Of a DNA stretch of 64,000 nt, positions 11,801 through 23,800 are shown in pieces; the stretch's first letter is position 1, and every line of letters starts with the position of its first letter. This DNA comes from Paraescarpia echinospica (lineage: Eukaryota; Annelida; Polychaeta; Sabellida; Siboglinidae): the NCBI GenBank assembly GCA_020002185.1, contig CM034535.1, positions 70,900,612 through 70,964,611 on the forward strand. Reading direction: 5' to 3'. Under the pieces are notes generated by a model. The model was not told the DNA's origin, did not search any database, and saw nothing but the letters and a program-made list of their open reading frames with translations. Both the position numbers and the translations under genes were made by a program.

Positions 11801-14800
11801 AGCAGCTCGACGAATAAGAAAAGTCTTCATTCCCCATCAGAACGGACAGATACGGGCATGAAACGATTCAACAGCGTCGGATTTACTTAAAACAATTATG
11901 TCCACGTAGACGCATTGAAAATATTTCTATGTGCACATGCATGCATGTCCAGATCTGATCGATAAATAACGAACGAAGTCGGCGTTATTTCTCGAGCAGC
12001 TCGACGAATAAGAAAAGTCTTCATTTCCTATCAGAATGGACAAATACACGCACGAAACGGTTCAAAAGCGTCGGATATGCATTTCAAACAATTTGTATGT
12101 CCACGTGGATGCCTTGAAAATGTATCTAAGTGCACATGTATGCACGTCCAGATCTGCTCGATAAATAACGATCAAAATCGACGTTATTTGTTGAGCTGCT
12201 CGACAAATAACAATCAGGCCTCGCATTATTTCTCGAGCTGCTCGACAAATAACGGACCAAGTTCGCGTTATTTCTCGAGCTGCTCGAGAAATAACGATCA
12301 CATTCGGCATTATTTATCGAGCAGCTCGAGAAATAGCCTGAGCCCTTACTAATACTTGTGTTCCATTTGTTGCTGTATATAAAGTATTCGTCGTTGTTAT
12401 GTTTATTGTATAAAATGTGTGAGAGTACACAATATATAATCTACTGGACAGTACCGGTTTGTCCATGCACATTCATGTGGAATTGTTAGGATATTGTTTT
12501 CGTATATTTTTATGCTAATTCTATCAATTGTTTGGCTATGTATTTTTCTACTACTGCATTGCTAGGCCATTGGGAGTATGTAACAGGGAAGATTTCTCAT
12601 TTTTAAGTATCTTTTAAGAGAGAGGAAAAACATAGAAAATCATAGACATATATTCTGCATTCCAACAACAAAATTAAGCTGCATAGTCAGACTCATAACA
12701 TTCTAGAAAGAAAGTCATAGAATTACCTGAACTTTGATCTACCAGTACATGGCATCATAGTTTACCTTGGAAGGCCCTGGTTGGCAGCTAGTCCAATCAA
12801 CCTGTTCAGTCAGCACATTGACTGTTATATTTCATGGTCACTTGGCAATGCCAATAACACAAAATTTACACATGTACTAGATATGCAGTTGATTGCAGTT
12901 CCAACGGCCTGCATAATAATATGCACCAATACTGCAGATATTTGCTATGTCAGGATTACGGTAAAATAAAATTATATAATATATATATATGTATGTAAGG
13001 AGTGAGGACTTCGAGTACTGAATACTTTTACATGAAGTTTATACAGGAATAATAAATAATTAAGTAGCAATGTGAAAAAATAATTATTATACTAAATTTG
13101 TCCAAACATTTGATCACTTTGATGTTAAACCGTTATGGTTTGTGAAAATTATGCCAGCTAAATGTAAAACAGTTTGATGAGCATAATATTTCCTACCAAG
13201 CCGACCCAAGAAATATCTGTAGTCGTAAAGACAATACAAAACTACAACATTGTTAAGTTGAAGGAACAGGAGAATCATTTTGAGTTATAACATATATATT
13301 CAAAATGAAAGACGTGTAATCACTAGGCAGGATTGATTGATCACCTGTTTATTGAGTAGGTAGTCAAATGTACTATGCAGTAGTAGGTATACCTCTCTAC
13401 ATAGTCCACCATTACTAGTGTCAATGGTGGCTGTAAACGACTGGCATGTAATTACTCACAATCTAACAAGTTAGCAGTCATAGTCATGGACCATTATTTA
13501 TGACTATGTCACATATAATTATGAATGCTACATGTGCAGCTAGCTCTTCGACTTCAAGTGTGGCTACTATTGCTGAATTTATTACTTGGTGCATTAATGT
13601 GTTTAAATAATAAACTATACGTCAGCATCTACCAAATATATAGTTATGTAAATTATGCCGTACAGATTGTCTTGTTTTAATTATATATGTAAGTTAGATA
13701 TTTGAACTTCTTTGCATATAATGAATGTGTAATGTGTCCGGGGCACATACAGAGTTATGTGCAGAATGACTGCATAATACTAAGTGTGATGAGGCATTTT
13801 TAAAAACTGCAATTTGAAAAACTTTAAATTAACCACAATGGCTGATTTCTAGAGCTCCGACCGTTTATACGTGTACCTTTTATCAATAAATGCCTAGATT
13901 CAGTCCTAAAAAAAAATATTTTTAAATGAATAAAGGATGTACTGTTCAGGTTATACATAACGAGTGATAATTGTTGTGTTTAGCCTTTAGGTGTGGGTTT
14001 TCTCCCAAGTGGCTCTGTATTGATGTTCTCTCTTGATTTGTCTGGTGTCTTCCCCTCTGGTAGTTTCTGTATTGATCACTGTACAGGTTTAACACGTACC
14101 ATTATGTACAGACAAGTTGTCTTGCAATCATCTCTTGCTGACTTTATTAATGGTAGTATTATTCACTAGTATGCTATTAAGCATACCCAGTTAGTACAAT
14201 TTTATCGGTCTGTAATTACAGTAATAATATGAAGTGTTATGCATTTACAGAACTGGTTCTATTGTCCAAATAATAGTCACTATGCTGTTCATTATTTCAT
14301 AAAGGAATAAAAATCATGGAATCATTTTGATAACCATTACACATACACGTTTTTAGGGCACTCTGCCTGGTTGGTCTGTTCATATTTTATTTATTTAAGT
14401 GAATTACATACATCTATATCAATTGGGTGTTGCCAGGCCTTTGGGATTCTTCAAGTTTTGAACTTAGTGAAATTACCATCCATCTTTAGAAACTAATTAT
14501 TGATTGAGCTAAGAATTAATTTAAATTATGAATTATTGGTGCATCAAAATAGGATTGGCATGTTCATAGATACTAGAACATTATTCTTGTGCGCATAACT
14601 AATTGTTGCCATTATTTTTTATTTATTAACACTGTACATCAGCTTTGGAAAGCAAATTTTAGTTTTGTATGCCAGTAGCTGTACCCTATGTCTTGTTGTG
14701 GTCTTAATACCATTGTGCAACTTAAGTTTACGCTCATGTCATTCTTAAACTGAGTTAATTTACACTTGTTCATGAAAGGAGTAACTGATTATGTTTAACT

Positions 14801-17800
14801 GTTGAAGAAGGATGTACCATGATATGCGAGGCCCATGGGCGATAATAGACATATTATTAACTCAATGCCTGGACTCGGTTTATTTTGAAATTGAACCCAT
14901 CTTTGAAGCTAGGGTTGGTAGTAGAACTACATTATCCTATGCAGTATGCAGATGTTCACTGAATCAGTTGCACTGTGTCCCATTTATTGTCTTAGACTTT
15001 GTTGGTATTGGATGTGGGAACAAGCCAACATCCAAGCCCAAACATCAAAGCCAAGGAAATTCCAAGTAATCGCCATAAACTAATTAACTGCCAGTGTCAG
15101 ACCGTTCTCATGATGTCATTACTATTCCAAAACACCTAACTTTGGAAAGTCATTGTATGATTGTTTAACGGTTTTGTTACGACTTACGTCGTTACGCCAG
15201 GAGTTAAGTACTGCTGATGTAATTTAGGCTTTTACTTTTAGCACCCTCTTTTGTATGCCATACAGGGACTAGGCTATATTTGGCGGAGATAGATCGTTGA
15301 AATTGGTGGTGTATCAAAGTTCATAAACAAGTGGAATTACTGATTGATAAGTATTATTCTTGCCTTAATATCATTCATAAAGTAGCAGTAAACATATATT
15401 GAGTAGCAGTTGTGCTTAAAGTTAGTTAGATAAAGTATTTTAGGACACTTAGTCTAGTGAGTAATAATAGGGTACGTTAGCCTACGGCTACGATAAGTTT
15501 GTAAACAAGATTTAACAAACCTCGTTATGTGGTAGAATATATAGGTGATAAAGTAACAACCATAAACTACCTACATAAGATAATATATGTGTAAGTCAGT
15601 ACCTGCTAGACATTTTGATAAGGTAGCTTTGTTGTTAAAATTAAGCATTTGCGATAACCGGGCGAACTAAGTTTATGTAGCTAGTGTCTCTCTTATTCGC
15701 TAGGGCGCTGTATAACCTAAATAAATAAGGCAGTCTAGCGTACGCAATCTTACGTAAAGTGTAACATTTGTGCACAGAAAACAGTCTTCTTAAAGACTAC
15801 ATAGACAGTGAATAGTGTAAACACAGTTGACAAAACTATTTTAAATAGCTAAATTAGATTATTATTATTAAATAAATTCTGATATGGCGCCTTGCAAGCG
15901 GCAAGTCAAGGCAAAGAGACACTTGGTGTGCGATGACTGCCACAGTTGGGTAGATTTTGCCCTATCCGGCTGTACGAAGTCATGGACAGAAACCAAGGAA
16001 GAGGGATTCACCTTTCAGTGCGTGGGGTGTTGGAAGGTGAAATGTCTGGAGAAAGAGGTAGCTAGGTTGATATATATTGTGAAGGGGATGGAGATGAGAA
16101 TCAGCAAGGAGACAGATGGAATGGAGAGAGACGACAGGGATAAAGTTGGGAATACTGTGAGACTGAAGGAGCAGAGTAGTGGCAACAAGACCGAGGAAAG
16201 GAGACTGAGAGGAGGGAAGGTGATCGGAGGGGAAGAAAGTGGAGGATCGACGGCAGGAAATGTGACAGGTGTGAAGGTGGCAGGAGAGAAAGTGACCGTA
16301 GAGAAAGAGGTAGGAGGGAAAAAGAGACGGGAGAGGAGAGAAGGAAATGTAATGGGAGGAAAGATGACGGGAAGAAAGGAAGTGAGAGTACATGTGACAG
16401 AAGAGAAGTCGGGAGGGACGATGACAGGAAGAAAGGNNNNNNNNNNNNNNNNNNNNNNNNNNNNNNNNNNNNNNNNNNNNNNNNNNNNNNNNNNNNNNNN
16501 NNNNNNNNNNNNNNNNNNNNNNNNNNNNNNNNNNNNNNNNNNNNNNNNNNNNNNNNNNNNNNNNNNNNNNNNNNNNNNNNNNNNNNNNNNNNNNNNNNNN
16601 NNNNNNNNNNNNNNNNNNNNNNNNNNNNNNNNNNNNNNNNNNNNNNNNNNNNNNNNNNNNNNNNNNNNNNNNNNNNNNNNNNNNNNNNNNNNNNNNNNNN
16701 NNNNNNNNNNNNNNNNNNNNNNNNNNNNNNNNNNNNNNNNNNNNNNNNNNNNNNNNNNNNNNNNNNNNNNNNNNNNNNNNNNNNNNNNNNNNNNNNNNNN
16801 NNNNNNNNNNNNNNNNNNNNNNNNNNNNNNNNNNNNNNNNNNNNNNNNNNNNNNNNNNNNNNNNNNNNNNNNNNNNNNNNNNNNNNNNNNNNNNNNNNNN
16901 NNNNNNNNNNNNNNNNNNNNNNNNNNNNNNNNNNNNNNNNNNNNNNNNNNNNNNNNNNNNNNNNNNNNNNNNNNNNNNNNNNNNNNNNNNNNNNNNNNNN
17001 NNNNNNNNNNNNNNNNNNNNNNNNNNNNNNNNNNNNNNNNNNNNNNNNNNNNNNNNNNNNNNNNNNNNNNNNNNNNNNNNNNNNNNNNNNNNNNNNNNNN
17101 NNNNNNNNNNNNNNNNNNNNNNNNNNNNNNNNNNNNNNNNNNNNNNNNNNNNNNNNNNNNNNNNNNNNNNNNNNNNNNNNNNNNNNNNNNNNNNNNNNNN
17201 NNNNNNNNNNNNNNNNNNNNNNNNNNNNNNNNNNNNNNNNNNNNNNNNNNNNNNNNNNNNNNNNNNNNNNNNNNNNNNNNNNNNNNNNNNNNNNNNNNNN
17301 NNNNNNNNNNNNNNNNNNNNNNNNNNNNNNNNNNNNNNNNNNNNNNNNNNNNNNNNNNNNNNNNNNNNNNNNNNNNNNNNNNNNNNNNNNNNNNNNNNNN
17401 NNNNNNNNNNNNNNNNNNNNNNNNNNNNNNNNNNNNTATCCATATTGTAATTCCTTATCACTTGTTTGTCTCGTGTTATGCAAAAAAATTGTCAACAAAT
17501 TTGGTTTTAGTGAAATACTTACAGTTTCCGTACGAAAACACAGCGCCACACAAAAAGTTTGGTAACAATGAAAAAGACACACGTGAGGAAATTACCTTGG
17601 AAAGTCACGATCAGTTCCCTCAAGTCATACACAGAGATCAGCAGCTAGATCTCGCAAGATTCAAAACGATGAATTTTGGTGTGGTCGAACAACGACCCTG
17701 TAACTGTAGTTTAAATTTGTTTACAGTAACATTGCTCAATTTGTTGCACACATGCTATGGCATGTTCTAGGTACATAATGTTTTCTCACAAAAAAAATTT

Positions 17801-20800
17801 AAACAAATAACAAACTATAAAAACAGTTAATGCATGTCCGTTAAAACGATCTATGAATGTTGAAAAATTATGGAGGAGGATGTTTCCAAATTTTTCATAA
17901 GCACTTTCGTGCTGAACAGGAACAGAAGTATTTATTTGTCCCAAATACATAATACAACAAAATAATCGTTTTAAAAACAAAAGACCGTACAACATTTTGT
18001 AATTGAATCAACATTCATGACAAAAAAGTGGTAAGTATATAATGTATGATAGAGAAATGAAAGATTATGTCATATAAGGGACTGGAGACTCCTACTAAGA
18101 CTAATTATAGTCGCTGTCATAGGAGCCACCCTATGAAATAATTTGAACCATTATTTATTTTATTTTTTACATCCACCTAGATATATAGACACATGTCTAT
18201 GTTGTAACCATATATATACAGGGTTGCACCCATAGTGTTTTTCTTGTTTCCCAGAAACCTCCCAAATCCCACACTGCTGTATGATCTGTCCATAAATATG
18301 GCAATGTACAGGGAAGACTGATGTGCAACATCCAGTTGTATGGTGATACCCATTTGGAAACCTCTCAACATAGCAATCCGGGGTATACCCATTATATATA
18401 ATATTCATCGATGACATCGATTGGCATTGCTGCATCACAATATATGGACTGCTCAGGATATGTTGGACTAAAAATGAATGTTGCATATTACAACAAACAC
18501 CACAACACGAATGTCTGCAGGGGTCTACTCAGAACTGTTGCCATCATCTGCAGGAGCAGTGGGACTGTCGGGCTCCAGGTACAATCGCTCGAGTCACTGA
18601 CAGTAACTCCAGCTGAATCCGAGCTGGACTCAGACTGTGAGTCTGTGACTCACTGTCCGAGTCCAACTTGGATTTGAATTTGTTCATCGGAACTCACTGG
18701 AAGTGCCAACTCTATGAAACTAAACTCAATCGACCTATCAGCATTGATAAGCTTGACATTTTATAGTTTTTCCAACTTCTTCAATTTCCTGTTCGGAAGT
18801 GTTCACAAATCTCACCATTATTGGCACTTGTCTAGTATCCAGGCTCACCTTGACTTTGCTGTATAACAATATTTTTGCATAATTTTGATACTTCATGTTT
18901 TATTACCATCATTCAATATCATATTACCATCATTCAATATCATATTACTATCATTCATATCATATTTACGTTAAAAACATATTGTGTCTTAGCACACTTT
19001 TGTGCTAAGACGCAATATTTTTGTAATATAAATATGCCTCGGATGATGTTGAATGATAAAACTAAACCACTGAGGTATAAAATTTAGGCAAACGTGTAGT
19101 CATGATGACAAAATCGAGGTTGGCCTGGATACTAGTGCGCCATTATTTTTCTTTTAAACAAATCTGCCGGTTTTGCGGGCTGGCAGTTTTTTAAAGTTAC
19201 CAGCCCGACAAAATATTTGACGGTCTCGGGCCTCCGGGTTGGCAGTAATTACGAACACTGACTACAGTACAAACAATTCCATGTTCACCAATACATGTGT
19301 AAACATGTTTACAAGCAAACAGTATGGTGTCTGCAGAACACTAGTTGTCTCGAGGTAACCACTAGAATTTTAAGTAACAATTGAAACATCAAGATTATTG
19401 GCTGATGCAGTAACTGGGCCAAAGTTCAATTCCTGGTTTATTAGGGTGATAATAATATCACCAGTTGTTCAATATTGTTATAGTACATCAAAATAAATAT
19501 TAGAAATTTACAAAGGTACGTATTAATATTCTTATCCTAAAGGGAAATGAGGTATTTTGTTGTGATCTGATTTTTTATGACTTTCAGGATACCCCAAAAC
19601 TAACTCATAAGCTATGATTACATAAAAAATATGTATTGGCTTTGGTATTGTAATAATACAACGGGTACATCATACATGCTTCAAATACTCGGATATGTGT
19701 TAATGTTGTCAATTATAAATTTAACATTACACAAATAAACAATTACACATATACAGCAGGAGACAAGTAGTCATGTTAAGTGTAATCTTGACCAAAATGT
19801 AAGGCCTTTGTGGCACCACAAGGGTGTATATTGCTGTGGATGTCTGGCCAGCTGTTAGTGCACTGGGTAGTAGTAGGCTATTCTAGGAGGGTCAAGTATT
19901 GCCTAATTATAGTCATGAGGTAATAGAAATTTATGTAAACTTGGTAATGGGCACTACTAATATAATATATTTTTCAGTTATTACAGTAATAGATTAGATT
20001 TGTGTAATTTATTTTTAAACCCCAAAATAAAATATAAATAACTTAAAATATGATAAATTATTAAAATATATACTTTCAAGAGATATAAAATCATAATTGT
20101 AAACGAGTGCATTCACCAGTTAGATCCACTAGAAGTATAATGTACAAGCAGTAAGAAGTATTTCTGTACGTATTAGAACATATACATATATGCAATTATA
20201 ATATCATCTGTCTGTCTCTAAAATTATACCAATTTAGATACAGCAGACCTACCACTCACCATTATCCACCTGCAGTGCAGTTGAATTACGTATTGATTAT
20301 ATTCCCATATTATCTCTGAATGAGAACACAGGTCTATTCCTGTGTGGGCAGCCATTTTTTGCAACATATGGTGCATGCATAAAAGTCATCTGCCAGATCT
20401 ATGTATCATCAATTTCTACCAGCTTAGCTGCTCAGTAATTTGAAATGAGTTGTGTCAAATACATTTTTGACGAATCTTAAAACATGTACACCTGTACAAT
20501 TGATGTGACAAACTAATAGTCTTACTAATCGCCCTGGCTATTTCTCGAGCAGCTCGAGAAATAACGGTCAGACTTCGCGTTATTTATTGAGCAGACCGGA
20601 AGTTGTAATGACCAATCAGATTGCTTATTCGTCGAGCTCCTCGAGAAATAACGCCCACGTCGTTCGTTATTTATCGAGCAGATCTGGACGTGCATGCATG
20701 TGTACTTAGAAATATTTTCAAGGCATCTACGTGAACATGCTAATTGTTTGAAGTAAATCTGATGCAGTCTGATCGTTTCGTGCCTGTATTTGTCCGTTCT

Positions 20801-23800
20801 GATGGGAAATGAAGAAATTTCTTATTCGTCGAGCTGCTCGAGAAATAACGCCGACTTCGTTCGTTATTTATCGAGCAGATCTGGACGTGAATGCATGTGC
20901 ACTTAGAAATATTTTCAAGGCATCTAAGTGGGCATACTAATTGTTTGAAGTAAATCCGATGCTGTTGAATTGATTCGTGCCTGTATTTGTCCGTTCTGAT
21001 GGGAAATGAAGACTTTTCTTATTCGTCGAGCTGCTCGAGAAATAACGCAGACTTCGTTCGTTATTTATCGAGCAGATTTGGACGTGCTTGCATGTGCACT
21101 TAGAAATATTTTCAAAGCATCTACGTGGACATACTAATTGTCTGAAGTAAATCCGACGCTGTTGAATCGTTATTAGTCCGTTCTGGTGGGAAATGAAGAT
21201 GTTTCTTATTTCAGTGTCCGCGTATCCTACTGGAGATGTGGAATGCAAGACTTTTCAAGGCTATTTGAAAAAGAAATTCAAGACTATTCTGAACGACAGA
21301 TGATATCTTTAATTGCAGTAAATTGCAAGTCATATACGTTTCATCGCTTGGCATCACATGAAGCCTACACCTGTACATCTTTCATTGCTTGGCATCACCT
21401 CAAGTCTACAACTGTACACATTTTTTGTTTCGCAGGCGCCTTGTGTATTCATTGCAGTAAAAATTACGTGGCTTTGTTGTAACCCTTGCACAGCTGTAGT
21501 GCCACCAGGCCATACGGTTCTCACAGTTAATCCAATTCTGTACTCTTTTCGTTGGATGACAGGTCGGACTTGCACAAGTCACCTTAATTGCCACTTTCAT
21601 CCACAAACCGGCTCCAAACGTAGTCAATGCTTCAGCACCCTGCAATGAATTCAAGCCCAATATCACATGCAATTTTGACATGAACGGATGTAGTATTTTT
21701 TGTTCAGTGTGATATGTACTGTAATGGTATGTTATTGCTTTTTGTACTGATGACAATGGAAATAATTAAAACATGATAGCGTATAAACAAATGCATTTTA
21801 TTTTATCATTTTGATTGTGGATGTTTATAAATTTGTTAAAAAATGTATTGCCTTGTTGTTTATCATGGTATGTGACAACGTACGATTCATTCTAATAAGT
21901 GTACAGTACACTTAAAAGCAAGGTTACACCTGTATGATAATATTATTAATTAAACTATTTGTCATTACGACATATGTACAACTATATATGATTGGAGATA
22001 AGTTAGTAGTGTGTTTCTAAACAAACGATTTGAATTAGATATATATATAATAACTGTAATTTACGCAGAGGACATCGTGGCATGCTGTTTGACTGTGTGC
22101 ACATGTTGACATATATATATATAGCATGCCATGACGTACTCTGCGTAAATTACAGTTTACTTCAGCCGGGATTACAAACGTCAATAAAACGTGAGTGGAA
22201 GTAATTGATACATCCATGTGACGGTAATGTTGTGATCAAAGGAACACAGCAAATGGTGCAGTTGCAGGTTGAACTTTCTCATGAAAATACGTGTTTTGAT
22301 TAGTCATTAAACTTATGCACACAAACATAACATTGTATGTACAAATGTGGATACATGCCAAAATATTTACAAGTACTTTCTCAGTTGACTTTCTCATTGT
22401 AAACCGACATGTTTCAGCCTAGTTGTCTGTTTTATAATGTTTTTGATTTGTACATTTTTAATCTATGTGTGCATGCCTGCGTAATTTGGTATGTTGCTTA
22501 TATTTTGATGTAATTTATTTTGTAATATATTACATTGTTGTATCAAAAATGGTGACAACTGATCAAATGGCACTCAAAGTATGAACTGTATGTTATTTCT
22601 CGAGCAGCTCGACGTACAAGAAGTCTTCATTTTCCCATCAAAACGGACAAATACAGGCACGAAACGATTAGACTGCGTCGGATTTACTTCAAACTATTAG
22701 TATGTCCTCGTAGATGACTTGACAATATTTCTACGTGCACATGCATTCACGTACAGATCTGCTCGATAAATAACGAACGAAGTCGGCGTTATTTCTCGAG
22801 CAGCTCGACGAATAAGAAAAGTCTTAATTTCCCATCAGAACGGACAAATACAGGCACGAAATGATTCAACATCGTCGGATTTACTTAAAACAATTATGTC
22901 CACGTAGACGCATTGAAACTATTTCTAAGTGCACATGCATGCATGTCCAGATCTGATCAATAAATAACGAACGAAGTCGGCGTTATTTCTCGAGCAGCTC
23001 GACGAATAAGAAAAGTCTTCATTCCCCATCAGAACGGACAGATACGGGCATGAAACGATTCAACAGCGTCGGATTTACTTAAAACAATTATGTCCACGTA
23101 GACGCATTGAAAATATTTCTATGTGCACATGCATGCATGTCCAGATCTGATCGATAAATAACGAACGAAGTCGGCGTTATTTCTCGAGCAGCTCGACGAA
23201 TAAGAAAAGTCTTCATTTCCTATCAGAATGGACAAATACACGCACGAAACGGTTCAAAAGCGTCGGATATGCATTTCAAACAATTTGTATGTCCACGTGG
23301 ATGCCTTGAAAATGTATCTAAGTGCACATGTATGCACGTCCAGATCTGCTCGATAAATAACGATCAAAATCGACGTTATTTGTTGAGCTGCTCGACAAAT
23401 AACAATCAGGCCTCGCATTATTTCTCGAGCTGCTCGACAAATAACGGACCAAGTTCGCGTTATTTCTCGAGCTGCTCGAGAAATAACGATCACATTCGGC
23501 ATTATTTATCGAGCAGCTCGAGAAATAGCCTGAGCCCTTACTAATACTAGTGTTCCATTTGTTGCTGTATATAAAGTATTCGTCGTTGTTATGTTTATTG
23601 TATAAAATGTGTGAGAGTACACAATATATAATCTACTGGACAGTACCGGTTTGTCCATGCACATTCATGTGGAATTGTTAGGATATTGTTTTCGTATATT
23701 TTTATGCTAATTCTATCAATTGTTTGGCTATGTATTTTTCTACTACTGCATTGCTAGGCCATTGGGAGTATGTAACAGGGAAGATTTCTCATTTTTAAGT

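Larger units (their letters stand above)
9355..12344 (+). mobile_element. Foldback (FB-like) transposon with 9-bp target duplication
   Basis: Flanked on both sides by CTTACTAAT (9346-9354 and 12345-12353). The ends are inverted (GGCTATTTCTCGAGC at left; its complement at right). Each arm is built of tandem subrepeats: about three direct ~197-bp units on the left (9450-10040) and about four ~194-bp units in opposite orientation on the right (11400-12180), each carrying CGTCGAGCTGCTCGAGAAAT and ACGTGCATGCATGTGCAC. A unique ~1.35 kb centre lies between. Long arms of internal repeats plus a 9-bp duplication are the known hallmarks of Drosophila FB elements. No transposase was seen, so it is probably non-autonomous. 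Confidence 0.87.
6262..15251 (+). repeat. ~9 kb duplicated block, copy 1
   Basis: Runs collinear with 17437-26444, with offset 11175 on the left and 11193 after small indels, at roughly 99% identity by eye. Differences include T/C at 6357 versus 17518 and about 17 extra bases in copy 2 near 22510. It contains the 510-bp repeat (7702-8220) and a ~3 kb foldback element (9355-12344). 12354-15251 shows only AT-rich non-coding sequence. Confidence 0.97.

Noticed and set aside
14812..15069. 85-codon frame (also at 26005-26262)
   Set aside because: Preserved in both copies only because the block is duplicated; no recognisable domain and intronic location.
15878..15900. TGGCGCCTTGC considered as an LTR-retrotransposon primer-binding site
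   Set aside because: It overlaps the ATG of the Cys-rich frame, is not preceded by a CA-ending LTR, and no second LTR is visible before the gap.
15884..17770. 628-codon open frame running through the N gap
   Set aside because: The middle is 1000 N translated as X. The left part is a retroelement-like frame and the right part is repeat sequence of copy 2; there is no evidence that they join.
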